From RGIG5612 sp045627365 (GTDB lineage: Bacteria; Bacillota; Clostridia; Lachnospirales; Lachnospiraceae): 25,405 nt of DNA. Within the stretch, counting starts at the first letter, position 1; each line of letters starts with the position of its first letter. The stretch lies in the NCBI GenBank assembly GCA_045627365.1, contig JAZQNN010000038.1, positions 1 to 25,405 on the forward strand, in the 5' to 3' direction. A model generated the notes under the pieces. The model made no database searches. It was not told where the DNA came from and saw only the letters and a program-made list of their open reading frames with translations. A program made the position numbers and the translations under genes. Below are positions 13,748 through 21,408 of the stretch, piece after piece.

Positions 13748-14533
13748 TTAAATGATGTGGTTCTCGCTGAGGATTCCTGCCAGTTCAGCTGCGTCTGCAA
13801 CCATCTGTCCGGCCTTCTTCAGTGGAGGTGAAAATGACTTGTAAACGTTAGTCGGTGAACCCTTAAGTCCGATGGTATCCGGCTCGATCAAAGGCTCGTC
13901 CTTAAGTGTCTCATAATCGAAGATCTCATATGGCTTGCTGTAGCACTCGAAGATACCTGAAATGTTCATATATCTCGGGGTGTTCAGTTCCTTGATACAG
14001 GTAAGAAGGCAAGGCATCTTGACCTTGAGCTCCATGTATCCGTCTTCAAGCTGACGCTTAACGATAAGAGCGTTTCCGTCCTTTACGATATCGGTAACGT
14101 ATGTTACCTGCGGCAGATTCAGCTTCTCAGCGATCTGCGGGCCAACCTGTGCGGTATCTCCGTCAATTGCCTGACGTCCGCAGAATACTACGGTCTCGTC
14201 ATCGATGCCGATCCTATTAACTGCTGCAGCCACGATCTGGCTGGTAGCAAATGTATCAGATCCGCCGAACTCACGTCCGCTGATCAGAACGCTTCTGTCA
14301 ACTCCTCTTGCCATAAGCTCACGAAGCATTGACTCTGCTGGTGGAGGTCCCATGGATACTGCGATAACTTCGCATCCGGTTGCTTCCTTAAGCTGAAGAG
14401 CTGCCTCGATTGCATTGAGGTCATCAGGATTGGTGATTGTTGCCATTGCTGCACGGTCCATTGTACCGTCGGCTTTGACTGCTACTTTTCCCTGTGTGTC
14501 GGGAACCTGTTTTACGCATACTATTGCTTTCAT
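13748..14533 (-). CDS. etfB: Electron transfer flavoprotein, beta subunit
   Basis: This 261-residue protein begins MKAIVCVKQVPDT, the usual ETF-beta start, and contains AIDGDTAQVGPQ near residues 124-135, the second nucleotide-binding loop typical of clostridial ETFs. Together with TNPDDLNAIEAALQLKE and KVKMPCLLTCIKELNTPRY it resembles the beta subunits of bifurcating Bcd/Etf complexes, where this site binds a bifurcating FAD and NADH. In respiratory ETFs the same position binds AMP. The ATG at 14533 has an AAGGAGG site overlapping the end of bcd, 13 bases away. It is the middle gene of bcd-etfB-etfA. Confidence 0.95.
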   Translation of the reverse strand: MKAIVCVKQVPDTQGKVAVKADGTMDRAAMATITNPDDLNAIEAALQLKEATGCEVIAVSMGPPPAESMLRELMARGVDRSVLISGREFGGSDTFATSQIVAAAVNRIGIDDETVVFCGRQAIDGDTAQVGPQIAEKLNLPQVTYVTDIVKDGNALIVKRQLEDGYMELKVKMPCLLTCIKELNTPRYMNISGIFECYSKPYEIFDYETLKDEPLIEPDTIGLKGSPTNVYKSFSPPLKKAGQMVADAAELAGILSENHII

Positions 14534-14546
14534 TCGAATTCCCTCC

Positions 14547-15716
14547 TTATTTCAAAATTGCACCGGAGATAACCATCATCTGAACTTCGCTTGTGCCTTC
14601 GTAGATCTCAGTGATCTTGGCATCACGCATCATTCTCTCGATCGGATAATCACGGGTATATCCGTATCCGCCGAAGAGCTGCAGACATCTTCTGGTTACA
14701 TCACTTGCTGTACGGGCAGCAATAAGCTTAGCCTCAGCAGCCTCAACTGTGTAGGTCGTCTTTGCGCCGTCCATAACTTCCTGCTTCTTAAGAGCAGCCT
14801 TGTAAACAAGGTACTTGGCAGCGTCGATTCTTGCCTTCATTTCTGCAAGCTCGAACTGAGTGTTCTGGAACTGAGAAATAGACTTGCCGAACTGCTTACG
14901 ATCCTTGGTGTATGCGATAGTCTCAGCTAAAGCGCCCTCTGCAATGCCAAGAGCCTGAGCAGCGATACCGATACGTCCGCCGTCAAGAGTTGCCATAGCA
15001 AGATTGAAGCCTTTGCCCTTCTTGCCGAGAAGTCTGTCCTTAGGAATAATGCAGTCTTCGAAGATCAGTTCGCAGGTTGAAGAACCGCGGATACCCATCT
15101 TCTTCTCAGGCTGTCCGATTCTGAATCCGGGATCGCCTTTTTCAACGATGAACGCTGAAATTTCTTTGGTTGGGCGTCCCTTCTTGTCAAGGATCTTACC
15201 GGTTACAGCGATAACGATAAATACGCTTGCTGCGCCTGCATTGGTGATGAAGATCTTGGAGCCGTTAAGTCTCCAGTTGTCGCCCTCATCAACTGCTACG
15301 GTCTGCTGGCCCTGAGCGTCGGTACCTGCACCCGGCTCGGTAAGTCCGAATGCTCCGATCCATTCGCCTGAGCAGAGCTTCGGCAAATACTTAGCCTTCT
15401 GTTCGTCAGTTCCGTTTTCAAAAATCGGAGCTGCGCACAGACTTGTGTGAGCGGAAAGAACAACGCCTGTTGATCCGCAGGCCTTGCTGAGTTCTTCTAC
15501 CGCCATTACGTAGGTCAGAACATCTCCACCGGCTCCACCGACTTCCTTCGGAAAATAAATTCCCATCATTCCCAGCTCACCCATCTTCTTGACGGTCTCG
15601 TAAGGAAATACTTCCTCCTCGTCAACGTAGGCAGCTATGGGTTTGACTTCATTCTCGGTGAACTCCTGGAACATCTTCTGTGCCATTTCTTGTTCTTTCG
15701 ACAGTTTGAAATCCAT
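14547..15716 (-). CDS. bcd: Acyl-CoA dehydrogenase, probably butyryl-CoA dehydrogenase
   Basis: This 389-residue flavoenzyme belongs to the short-chain acyl-CoA dehydrogenases. The signatures FGLTEPGAGTDAQGQ (substrate and FAD loop), QLFGGYGYTRDYPIERMMRD and IYEGTSEVQ are intact, with the catalytic base Glu at about residue 373 in YEG. Next to etfB and etfA it most likely reduces crotonyl-CoA to butyryl-CoA, the last redox step of butyrate formation. The thiolase, hydratase and hydroxyacyl-CoA dehydrogenase genes that often precede it are absent here; bcd is first behind its own promoter. A frame beginning with TTG at 15731 would start inside the ribosome site, so the ATG at 15716 behind GAGGGGG is used. 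Confidence 0.92.
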   Translation of the reverse strand: MDFKLSKEQEMAQKMFQEFTENEVKPIAAYVDEEEVFPYETVKKMGELGMMGIYFPKEVGGAGGDVLTYVMAVEELSKACGSTGVVLSAHTSLCAAPIFENGTDEQKAKYLPKLCSGEWIGAFGLTEPGAGTDAQGQQTVAVDEGDNWRLNGSKIFITNAGAASVFIVIAVTGKILDKKGRPTKEISAFIVEKGDPGFRIGQPEKKMGIRGSSTCELIFEDCIIPKDRLLGKKGKGFNLAMATLDGGRIGIAAQALGIAEGALAETIAYTKDRKQFGKSISQFQNTQFELAEMKARIDAAKYLVYKAALKKQEVMDGAKTTYTVEAAEAKLIAARTASDVTRRCLQLFGGYGYTRDYPIERMMRDAKITEIYEGTSEVQMMVISGAILK

Positions 15717-15759
15717 TGTTAACCCCCTCAAATTTATTCGAATTGTCGTATTCTTTGTA

Positions 15760-15778
15760 TTTAAAGACGTACTTTAAA
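15760..15778. promoter_or_regulatory. Palindrome in the bcd leader
   Basis: TTTAAAG (15760-15766) and CTTTAAA (15772-15778) are perfect inverted arms around ACGTA. The site lies roughly 8-26 bases downstream of the expected transcription start, a position suited to a roadblock repressor. No known operator is recognised. Confidence 0.4.
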
Positions 15779-15792
15779 CAAATCTTTTTTTC

Positions 15793-15820
15793 AGTATACT
15801 GTCGAAATGGCATTTGTCAA
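15793..15820 (-). promoter_or_regulatory. Promoter of bcd-etfBA
   Basis: On the minus strand, a perfect TTGACA (15815-15820) and TATACT (15793-15798) are 16 bases apart. The leader is about 70 bases. This strong promoter fits high expression of a central fermentation complex. Confidence 0.85.
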
Positions 15821-15831
15821 TAATTTATCAA
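15814..15831. promoter_or_regulatory. Candidate Rex operator overlapping the bcd -35
   Basis: TTGTCAATAATTTATCAA matches the clostridial Rex consensus TTGTTAANNNNTTAACAA at 12 of the 14 defined positions, with one mismatch per half site. It covers the -35 of the bcd promoter. Rex is the NADH/NAD-sensing repressor known to control butyrate genes in Clostridia. Confidence 0.65.
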
Positions 15832-15865
15832 ACTTTTTTCGGGCTTTTTTCGGCAAAAAAAGGAA

Positions 15866-15901
15866 ATAAGAAAGCGTACACCCGAAAATGCGGATGTACG
15901 C
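15866..15901 (-). terminator. Terminator of prfA
   Basis: GCGTACACCCG (15874-15884) pairs with CGGATGTACGC (15891-15901), with one mismatch, around a six-base loop. TTTCTTATTT follows on the minus strand. It ends the prmC-prfA transcript. Confidence 0.88.
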
Positions 15902-15931
15902 CTTGAAAACATTGCCTGATTATGCCGAAAT

Positions 15932-17002
15932 TCAATCGGCCTGATTGGACAGCTTGGCAGCCTGGTCAGCAGCTATGCAGTTGTCGATTATTTCAACGAT
16001 ATCGCCGTTCATGATATTCTCCAGACGGTACGATGTGAAGCCTATTCTGTGGTCCGTGCAGCGTCCCTGCGGGAAATTGTATGTACGGATCTTCTCGGAG
16101 CGGTCGCCTGTTCCGATCTGGCTGCGGCGGGCTGCTGCCTCCGCGTCCTGCTTCTTCTGAAGCTCCAAATCATAAAGGCGGGCCTTCAGGACCTTCAGTG
16201 CTTTATCCTTGTTCTTGAGCTGGGACTTCTCGTCCTGGCAGGAAATAACGATTCCTGTCGGAATATGCGTCAGGCGGACAGCCGAGTCGGTCGTATTTAC
16301 GCACTGACCACCGTTGCCGGACGCGCGGAAAACGTCGAATTTGCAGTCGTTAAGGTCGATCTGAACGTCAACATCCTCTGCCTCAGGCATAACCGCTACT
16401 GTTGCTGTCGAGGTATGGATCCTGCCACCGGACTCGGTCACCGGAACACGCTGAACGCGGTGAACGCCGCTTTCATACTTGAGCTTGGAGTATGCGCCGA
16501 GACCGTTGACCATGAATACGACTTCCTTGAATCCGCCAAGGCCCATCTCGTTAAAAGAAACAAGCTCTGTCTTCCATCCGCAGCGCTCTGCGTACAGGCA
16601 GTACATTCTGTAAAGCTCTGCCGCGAAAAGCGCGGCTTCGTCTCCGCCGGCTCCGCCTCTGATCTCGACAAATACGTTCTTATCGTCGTTCTCGTCCTTC
16701 GGAAGGAGCAGTATCTTCAGCTCGTTTTCAATATTCTCAAGGTCTTTCTTGGCGTCGGCAAGTTCCTCTTTGGCGAGTTCGCGCATCTCTTCGTCGCTCT
16801 CCTCGTCAAGGATCTCCAGGCTGTCGTCGATGGTCTGCTTGGCCTTCTTGTACCTGCGATAAGCTTCAACAACAGGAGTCAGATCGCTCTGCTCTTTCAT
16901 CAGCTTCTTGAACTTGTTCTGGTCGGATATGGTCTCCGCCTTGCTGAGCTCTTCAAGGACCTCTTCGTATCTTTTCTCTATTGATTCCAATTTATCAAAC
17001 AT
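15932..17002 (-). CDS. prfA: Peptide chain release factor 1
   Basis: This 356-residue class I release factor recognises UAA and UAG. The tripeptide anticodon motif PVT is at residues 187-189 (RF2 would have SPF), and the catalytic GGQ is at 231-233 in RASGNGGQCVNTT. The N-terminal domain is a long charged coiled coil, as usual. The glutamine of GGQ is the target of the methyltransferase PrmC, encoded directly upstream and overlapping this start by eight bases. The ATG at 17002 is preceded by AAAGAGG inside the end of prmC, so the two are translationally coupled. Confidence 0.96.
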   Translation of the reverse strand: MFDKLESIEKRYEEVLEELSKAETISDQNKFKKLMKEQSDLTPVVEAYRRYKKAKQTIDDSLEILDEESDEEMRELAKEELADAKKDLENIENELKILLLPKDENDDKNVFVEIRGGAGGDEAALFAAELYRMYCLYAERCGWKTELVSFNEMGLGGFKEVVFMVNGLGAYSKLKYESGVHRVQRVPVTESGGRIHTSTATVAVMPEAEDVDVQIDLNDCKFDVFRASGNGGQCVNTTDSAVRLTHIPTGIVISCQDEKSQLKNKDKALKVLKARLYDLELQKKQDAEAAARRSQIGTGDRSEKIRTYNFPQGRCTDHRIGFTSYRLENIMNGDIVEIIDNCIAADQAAKLSNQAD

Positions 17003-17846
17003 TTTTAACCTCTTTCCTTCCGGTCACGACTCTGTCAAGTCCGGCAAGGTCTTTTATCACTTTTATATCTGCGAATCCCGCGTTTTTCATCAAAGCGCTT
17101 ACCGCTCCGGCCTGGCTGCATCCTATCTCAAGGAGCAGAGTTCCGCCATCTCTAAGATGCCCGGGAGCTTCGCTGATAAGCCTTTCATAAACATCAAGTC
17201 CTTCCGCGCCAGCCGTCAGCGCAAGCTTGGGTTCAAACTCTCTGACCTCCGGCATCAGGCCTGCATACTCTTCCTCGGTGACGTACGGCGGATTGCTTAC
17301 AATGAAGTCGAACACGCGCCATTCGCCAAAAGCCCCGAACAGATCTCCTTCGGCAAATTCGATCTCTTTCCCGTTTTCCGCCGCATTCTGTCCGGCGATT
17401 TCAAGCGCGGCCGGCGAAATATCCGATGCGCTCACATGTGCTTCCGGGCAAAAATGCTTTATCGCTACGGCAAGACATCCGCTTCCGGTGCACATATCAA
17501 GCACGTCTTTCGGCTCATCCCCGATAAGACGGATGGTCTCCTCCGCAAGTACTTCTGTGTCCTGTCTCGGGATCAATACATCCGGACTCACCTTGAATTC
17601 CAGACCCATAAACTCCGTCGAGCCGATAATATACTGGCACGGCTCATGCGCAGCACGACGCCTTATCAGTTCCATGTATTCAGCGCATATCTCAGGCTTC
17701 AGCTCGCGCTCTTTCGACATCAGGTATGCCGCGCGGTCCAGCCCTGTTACATACGAAAGAAGCCAGAATGCGTCAACCGCTGAGGTTTCTATCCCCTCTT
17801 CGTCGAGCTGCTGAATTGCCAGGTCATAAATCGCTTTCAGTTTCAT
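16995..17846 (-). CDS. prmC: Release factor glutamine N5-methyltransferase
   Basis: This 283-residue enzyme methylates the GGQ glutamine of release factors with S-adenosylmethionine. The SAM loop VLDMCTGSGCLAVA is near residue 120 and the substrate motif NPPY (IVSNPPYVTEEEY) is present, as in HemK/PrmC proteins. The helical N-terminal domain that binds the release factor covers residues 1-80. A frame runs back to 17936, but the start at 17846 (MKLKAIYDLAIQQL) fits family length; its ribosome site (GAAGAAAG) is weak. The gene overlaps the end of the DUF1385 gene by 23 bases and the start of prfA by eight, so all three are coupled. Confidence 0.93.
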   Translation of the reverse strand: MKLKAIYDLAIQQLDEEGIETSAVDAFWLLSYVTGLDRAAYLMSKERELKPEICAEYMELIRRRAAHEPCQYIIGSTEFMGLEFKVSPDVLIPRQDTEVLAEETIRLIGDEPKDVLDMCTGSGCLAVAIKHFCPEAHVSASDISPAALEIAGQNAAENGKEIEFAEGDLFGAFGEWRVFDFIVSNPPYVTEEEYAGLMPEVREFEPKLALTAGAEGLDVYERLISEAPGHLRDGGTLLLEIGCSQAGAVSALMKNAGFADIKVIKDLAGLDRVVTGRKEVKNV

Positions 17847-18849
17847 CTGTGCTTTCTTCAGCGTCTTCGCCGCTCTCTTTATTCTCGTCCAGGTACGCCC
17901 TCCAGTCAAATACGCCCTCAACAGCCTGGATCGCAACCTCTACCATGTCCGCTGTCGGCTCCTTGGTAGTAAGTGCCTGGACCCACATTCCCGGGCGGCT
18001 TAAGATCGTTGCAATCACAGAATCCGAATTGCCTGCCCACTGTATAAATTCATATGAAACACCGGCAATGATCGGGATCAGAAGCAGTCTTACCGCAAAT
18101 CTTAAAAGCCTTGAATCAAACCTTAAGAACATAAAGAAGATGATACTGATGACCAGCACAAAGAATATAAAGCTCGTGCCGCATCTTCTGTGTTCCTTGG
18201 AGGATGACATTACGTTCTCGACGGTCAGGTCTTTACCTGATTCGATGCAGTTGATGCATTTGTGCTCGCTGCCGTGGTACATGAATGTTCTCTTGATGTC
18301 CGGCATCAGGCCGATCAGTGCCATATACCCCAAGAAAATGATCAGCTTAACAACGCCTTCAAGAACTGCCAGAAGAAGCTGCGAATCGCTTCCGAAAAGC
18401 TTCATCAGCCCGGATGCTGCGTAGTAAGGCGCTACAACGAAAAGCGCAACGGCAAATACCAGCGACAAAGCGATCGTTCCGAACATAGCGGCGCCTTCTG
18501 ATTTGGTCCGTTCATCTGCGCTCTTAACGACCTTGGTCTCGGTCACTTCCTCGGCCGGCTTTTCAGGCTCTTTCTCAGCGTCCTTGTCCTTCTTCGGCGT
18601 CTCTTCTTCAAAGAAGCTTGCCGAAAAGGTCAGTGTCTGAATACCGATGACAAGTGAGAAGATGAACGAGACAACTCCTCTGATTACCGGCCATCCGAGC
18701 ACCTTGTATTTTGCTGCCGGGTTGGCCCACTTCTGGCGTGCGAGAACGATCTTGCCGTCGCTCTTTCTGACTGCGACCGCGATGTCCTCCTTGTGACGCA
18801 TCATTATTCCTTCAAGGACGGCCTGTCCGCCGATTCCTGATGATTTCAT
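17824..18849 (-). CDS. DUF1385 (YqhQ-like) membrane protein
   Basis: This 341-residue protein opens with the highly conserved IGGQAVLEGIMMR of the DUF1385 family, known as YqhQ in Bacillus. Helices are visible near residues 55-75, 120-145, 155-180 and 225-262, and the conserved YHGSEHKCINCIESG segment, with cysteines and histidine, lies at about 190-206. An acidic stretch (KKDKDAEKEPEKPAEE) at about 85-100 separates the first two helices, and the tail is also acidic. The function is unknown. Its place directly before prmC and prfA recurs in Clostridia. The start at 18849 has GAGGAG, and the stop lies inside prmC. Confidence 0.9.
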   Translation of the reverse strand: MKSSGIGGQAVLEGIMMRHKEDIAVAVRKSDGKIVLARQKWANPAAKYKVLGWPVIRGVVSFIFSLVIGIQTLTFSASFFEEETPKKDKDAEKEPEKPAEEVTETKVVKSADERTKSEGAAMFGTIALSLVFAVALFVVAPYYAASGLMKLFGSDSQLLLAVLEGVVKLIIFLGYMALIGLMPDIKRTFMYHGSEHKCINCIESGKDLTVENVMSSSKEHRRCGTSFIFFVLVISIIFFMFLRFDSRLLRFAVRLLLIPIIAGVSYEFIQWAGNSDSVIATILSRPGMWVQALTTKEPTADMVEVAIQAVEGVFDWRAYLDENKESGEDAEESTDETESDL

Positions 18850-18868
18850 ATGCTCTCCTCATAAAGAA

Positions 18869-18888
18869 AGAGTAGGATCTCCTACTCT
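18869..18888 (-). terminator. Second hairpin after rpmE
   Basis: AGAGTAGG (18869-18876) pairs perfectly with CCTACTCT (18881-18888) around a four-base loop, followed on the minus strand by TTCTTTAT. It stands in tandem with the hairpin at 18894-18948 and just before the DUF1385 gene. Confidence 0.5.
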
Positions 18889-18893
18889 TAGAT

Positions 18894-18948
18894 ATAAAAA
18901 GACCGCACACTTTACCCTGACTTTAACAGGGCATAAAGCTATGCGGTC
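18894..18948 (-). terminator. Terminator of rpmE
   Basis: GACCGCA (18901-18907) pairs with TGCGGTC (18942-18948). Inside lie two more helices, CTTTA with TAAAG and CCCTG with CAGGG, giving one long hairpin. The minus strand continues TTTTTATA. Confidence 0.8.
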
Positions 18949-18961
18949 CTTGTTAGTTATG

Positions 18962-19171
18962 CTACTTATCCTGGTTAAGGTTGTACTTACGGTTGAACAT
19001 CTCAACACGGCCACGAGCCTGTGTTGCCTTCTGCTGTCCGGTGTAGAAAGGATGGCACTTGGAGCAAACTTCAACGTGGATCTCTTTCTTGGTTGAACCA
19101 ACTGTAAAGGTGTTACCGCAGTTGCATGTAACTACTGCATCATAGTACTTTGGCTGAATATTTTCCTGCAT
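18962..19171 (-). CDS. rpmE: Ribosomal protein bL31, zinc-binding form
   Basis: This 69-residue protein is bL31 of the large ribosomal subunit, lying at the bridge between subunits. The four cysteines of the zinc-binding (C+) form are present at residues 16, 18, 36 and 39 (CNC and CSKC). The ending RVEMFNRKYN is typical of the family. The start at 19171 (MQENIQPKY) is chosen over a frame beginning at 19195 because AAGGAG lies seven bases upstream and the family begins here. It follows rho, as in many Firmicutes, but has its own promoter and terminator. Confidence 0.96.
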   Translation of the reverse strand: MQENIQPKYYDAVVTCNCGNTFTVGSTKKEIHVEVCSKCHPFYTGQQKATQARGRVEMFNRKYNLNQDK

Positions 19172-19224
19172 GATAATTCTCCTTTTCTTGCCCATTGGGT
19201 CTTGGCCTAATAGGTCTTTTTTTA

Positions 19225-19236
19225 GTCAAGCTTGAC
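19225..19236. promoter_or_regulatory. 12-bp palindrome at the rpmE transcription start
   Basis: GTCAAGCTTGAC is a perfect palindrome directly after the -10 of rpmE, covering the expected start of transcription. It may be an operator or the first hairpin of the leader. Confidence 0.35.
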
Positions 19237-19237
19237 G

Positions 19238-19266
19238 ATTGTAGCATAGACGAATGTACATTTCAA
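19238..19266 (-). promoter_or_regulatory. Promoter of rpmE
   Basis: On the minus strand, TTGAAA (19261-19266) and TACAAT (19238-19243) are 17 bases apart. No hairpin terminator is visible for rho upstream of it, so some read-through from rho is possible. Confidence 0.82.
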
Positions 19267-19288
19267 GCGGTTTTTATAATTTTATGAT

Positions 19289-20596
19289 TTAGTAAAACTT
19301 GATTTTCCTGACCATATCGACAAATTCTCTGTTCGAATGTGTCTTTACGAAAAGATCCAGGACTTTCTCCGTTGACTCCTCTGCTCTTAAGCCGCCGGTC
19401 GCTTTTCTGATCGCGTAAACAGCTTCCTGCTCGTCCGGTGTAAGAAGCAGATCTTCTCTTCTGGTTCCGCTCTTGGCAATGTCGATCGCCGGGAAAACAC
19501 GCTTCTCCTGAAGCTTCCTGTCGAGGATCAGTTCCATGTTACCTGTTCCCTTGAACTCCTCGTATACGACATCGTCCATCTTGCTGCCGGTGTCGATAAG
19601 GGCTGTCGCAAGAATCGTAAGGCTGCCTCCCTCGCGCATATTTCTGGCTGCGCCGAAGAATCTCTTTGGGCTGTAAAGCGCTGCCGGATCAAGACCGCCT
19701 GAAAGGGTCCTGCCGCTTGGCGGAACAAGAAGGTTATACGCTCTTGCGAGTCTTGTGATACTGTCGAGCAGGATAACAACGTCCTTGCCGTGTTCTACAA
19801 GTCTTTTAGCACGTTCGATGGTCATCTCGGCAACTCTCTTGTGATGCTCGGGAAGCTCATCAAATGTTGAATAAATCACCTCAACGTTAGGACCTGTGAT
19901 GGCCTCACGCATATCTGTAACTTCCTCAGGGCGCTCATCGATCAGAAGGATGAGGATGTGTACCTCCGGGCTGTTCTTAAGGAGAGACTTCGCAACGCCC
20001 TTAAGGAGGGTCGTTTTGCCGGCCTTAGGCGGAGATACGATAAGGCCTCTCTGGCCCTTGCCGATCGGTGAAACGAGATCAAATATCCTCATGGCCACGT
20101 TCTTCTCGCTCGTCTCAAGCGGAAGACGCTCGTCCGGGAAGATAGGTGTCAGGTCCTCAAAGTTAGGACGTTTTCTGCCTTCGCTCGGCATAATGCCGTT
20201 TATTCTGTCAAGTCTCAGGAGCGCACTGAACTTTTCATTTCCTGTCTTGATACGGATCTTGCCTGTCAGTACATCACCTGTCTTAAGGCCGAATCTCTTG
20301 ATCTGACTCGGTGAAACATATACATCGTTCTCACCCGGCAGGTAGTTATCGCTTCTGATGAAGCCGTATCCGTCGGGCATGACCTCAAGTATGCCGTCGG
20401 CGGTTTTGCCGCTGTCGAGCTTATCCTCTTCTTCCTTGGTAACTCCAGTCTCCTCTTCGCGGGTCTTCTGTTCGGAGACTTCTAAGATCGCCATAATAAG
20501 GTCAGCTTTCTTCATAGAGCCGGCACCTTTGATCGCAAGAGTTTTCGCAATTTCACGAAGCTCCTTAAGCGGCAATGATTCAAGTTTTTCTTTCAT
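19289..20596 (-). CDS. rho: Transcription termination factor Rho
   Basis: This 435-residue protein is a complete Rho helicase. Residues 1-45 form the helical N-terminal domain, then comes an acidic linker (TREEETGVTKEEEDK). The RNA-binding cold-shock fold (DGYGFIRSDNYLPGENDVYV) follows at about 70-140, and the RecA-type motor has P-loop SPPKAGKTTLLK near residue 185 and Walker B ILLDSITRLAR near 275. Rho releases transcripts from RNA polymerase. The start at 20596 has AAAGGA. A perfect-consensus promoter lies about 110 bases upstream; the long leader could serve autoregulation, which is known for rho in some bacteria but is not shown here. Confidence 0.96.
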   Translation of the reverse strand: MKEKLESLPLKELREIAKTLAIKGAGSMKKADLIMAILEVSEQKTREEETGVTKEEEDKLDSGKTADGILEVMPDGYGFIRSDNYLPGENDVYVSPSQIKRFGLKTGDVLTGKIRIKTGNEKFSALLRLDRINGIMPSEGRKRPNFEDLTPIFPDERLPLETSEKNVAMRIFDLVSPIGKGQRGLIVSPPKAGKTTLLKGVAKSLLKNSPEVHILILLIDERPEEVTDMREAITGPNVEVIYSTFDELPEHHKRVAEMTIERAKRLVEHGKDVVILLDSITRLARAYNLLVPPSGRTLSGGLDPAALYSPKRFFGAARNMREGGSLTILATALIDTGSKMDDVVYEEFKGTGNMELILDRKLQEKRVFPAIDIAKSGTRREDLLLTPDEQEAVYAIRKATGGLRAEESTEKVLDLFVKTHSNREFVDMVRKIKFY

Positions 20597-20707
20597 ATAA
20601 TATTCCTTTTCTGTGATTTTATACGTGCAGTAACGCGATTGACTGTATCTTTAGATTGTGCAAAGTGAAATGTCATTCGATAATGAATAAAGATTATTTG
20701 TGTCTGG

Positions 20708-20737
20708 ATTATAAAAGATTCAAATACAAATTGTCAA
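20708..20737 (-). promoter_or_regulatory. Promoter of rho
   Basis: On the minus strand, TTGACA (20732-20737) and TATAAT (20708-20713) are both perfect and 18 bases apart, giving a leader of about 105 bases. Confidence 0.87.
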
Positions 20738-20763
20738 GCACTCATTTGTGTTGTAAAGAGTAT

Positions 20764-20792
20764 TTGCCATGCCGGCATAACTGTGATAATCT
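20764..20792 (+). promoter_or_regulatory. Promoter of the DUF4364 gene, with internal palindrome
   Basis: TTGCCA (20764-20769) and TAATCT (20787-20792) are 17 bases apart, and TGA precedes the -10 as an extended element. The perfect palindrome ATGCCGGCAT (20769-20778) starts at the last base of the -35 and runs into the spacer; it could be an operator. Confidence 0.6.
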
Positions 20793-20832
20793 ATGCATGT
20801 ATTATTGTGCAACTATCGTTTCGGAGAAAGAT

Positions 20833-21351
20833 ATGATAATCGAGTCTGTTACAATATATAAGCTGATGATCCTGTATATGCTGAACAAGCTTGACAGCCA
20901 ACTGACCAACGCTCAGGTCCTGGAGTTTTTCGTTCAGAAGGAATATACCGATTATTTCAACATTCAGCAGACATTATCCGAGCTGTGCGATTCCGGATTT
21001 GTTGAGGTCTCTAAGGTGCATAACACATCCTATTACAGCCTCACTCCCGAAGGGTATGACACTCTCACTTATTTCAAGAGCCAGATCCCGAAGGGCGCCC
21101 TCGAGGATGTTAACAAATATCTTGAGGACAACAAGTTCGCGCTTAAGAATGAGGTCGGAACACAGGCCGGCTATTACAGACACACGAGCGGAGATTACAT
21201 CGCTCACTGCCAGATCATGGAGGGCAAAGCACTCCTTTATGAACTGAACATTGCCGTTCCTTCCGAAGAGGAGGCCAAGCACATCGTCAGCAACTGGCGT
21301 ACCTGCAGTGAGGATATATACGCATATGTGATGAAGACGCTTCTGTCCTGA
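20833..21351 (+). CDS. DUF4364 family winged-helix protein
   Basis: This 172-residue protein matches the DUF4364 family of Clostridia. The opening MIIESVTIYKLMILYML, the LTNAQVLEFFVQKEYTDYFN helix region and the wing SYYSLTPEGYDTLTYF are characteristic. The fold is a winged helix, so a DNA-binding regulator is likely, though targets are unknown. The longest frame begins at 20656, but its first 59 residues are cysteine-rich and unlike the family; the ATG at 20833 has GGAG six bases upstream. It is divergent from rho, with a 236-base gap holding both promoters, so control of rho or of itself is possible. Confidence 0.88.
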   Translation: MIIESVTIYKLMILYMLNKLDSQLTNAQVLEFFVQKEYTDYFNIQQTLSELCDSGFVEVSKVHNTSYYSLTPEGYDTLTYFKSQIPKGALEDVNKYLEDNKFALKNEVGTQAGYYRHTSGDYIAHCQIMEGKALLYELNIAVPSEEEAKHIVSNWRTCSEDIYAYVMKTLLS

Positions 21352-21366
21352 TCACAGATTTTGATC

Positions 21367-21398
21367 AAAAAAGACGCCGGCGCTAAGCCGGCGTTTTC
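21367..21398. terminator. Bidirectional terminator between DUF4364 gene and engB
   Basis: ACGCCGGC (21374-21381) pairs perfectly with GCCGGCGT (21387-21394) around a five-base loop, with A runs before and T runs after. It serves both convergent genes. Confidence 0.93.
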
Positions 21399-21408
21399 TT
21401 ATGCTTTC

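Noticed and set aside
13735..13800. 22-residue N-terminal extension of EtfA
   Set aside because: It would overlap etfB, and the inner start has a much better ribosome site.
20656..20832. 59-residue cysteine-rich extension of the DUF4364 protein
   Set aside because: The family begins at the ATG at 20833, which has a proper ribosome site, and both promoters lie inside the extension.
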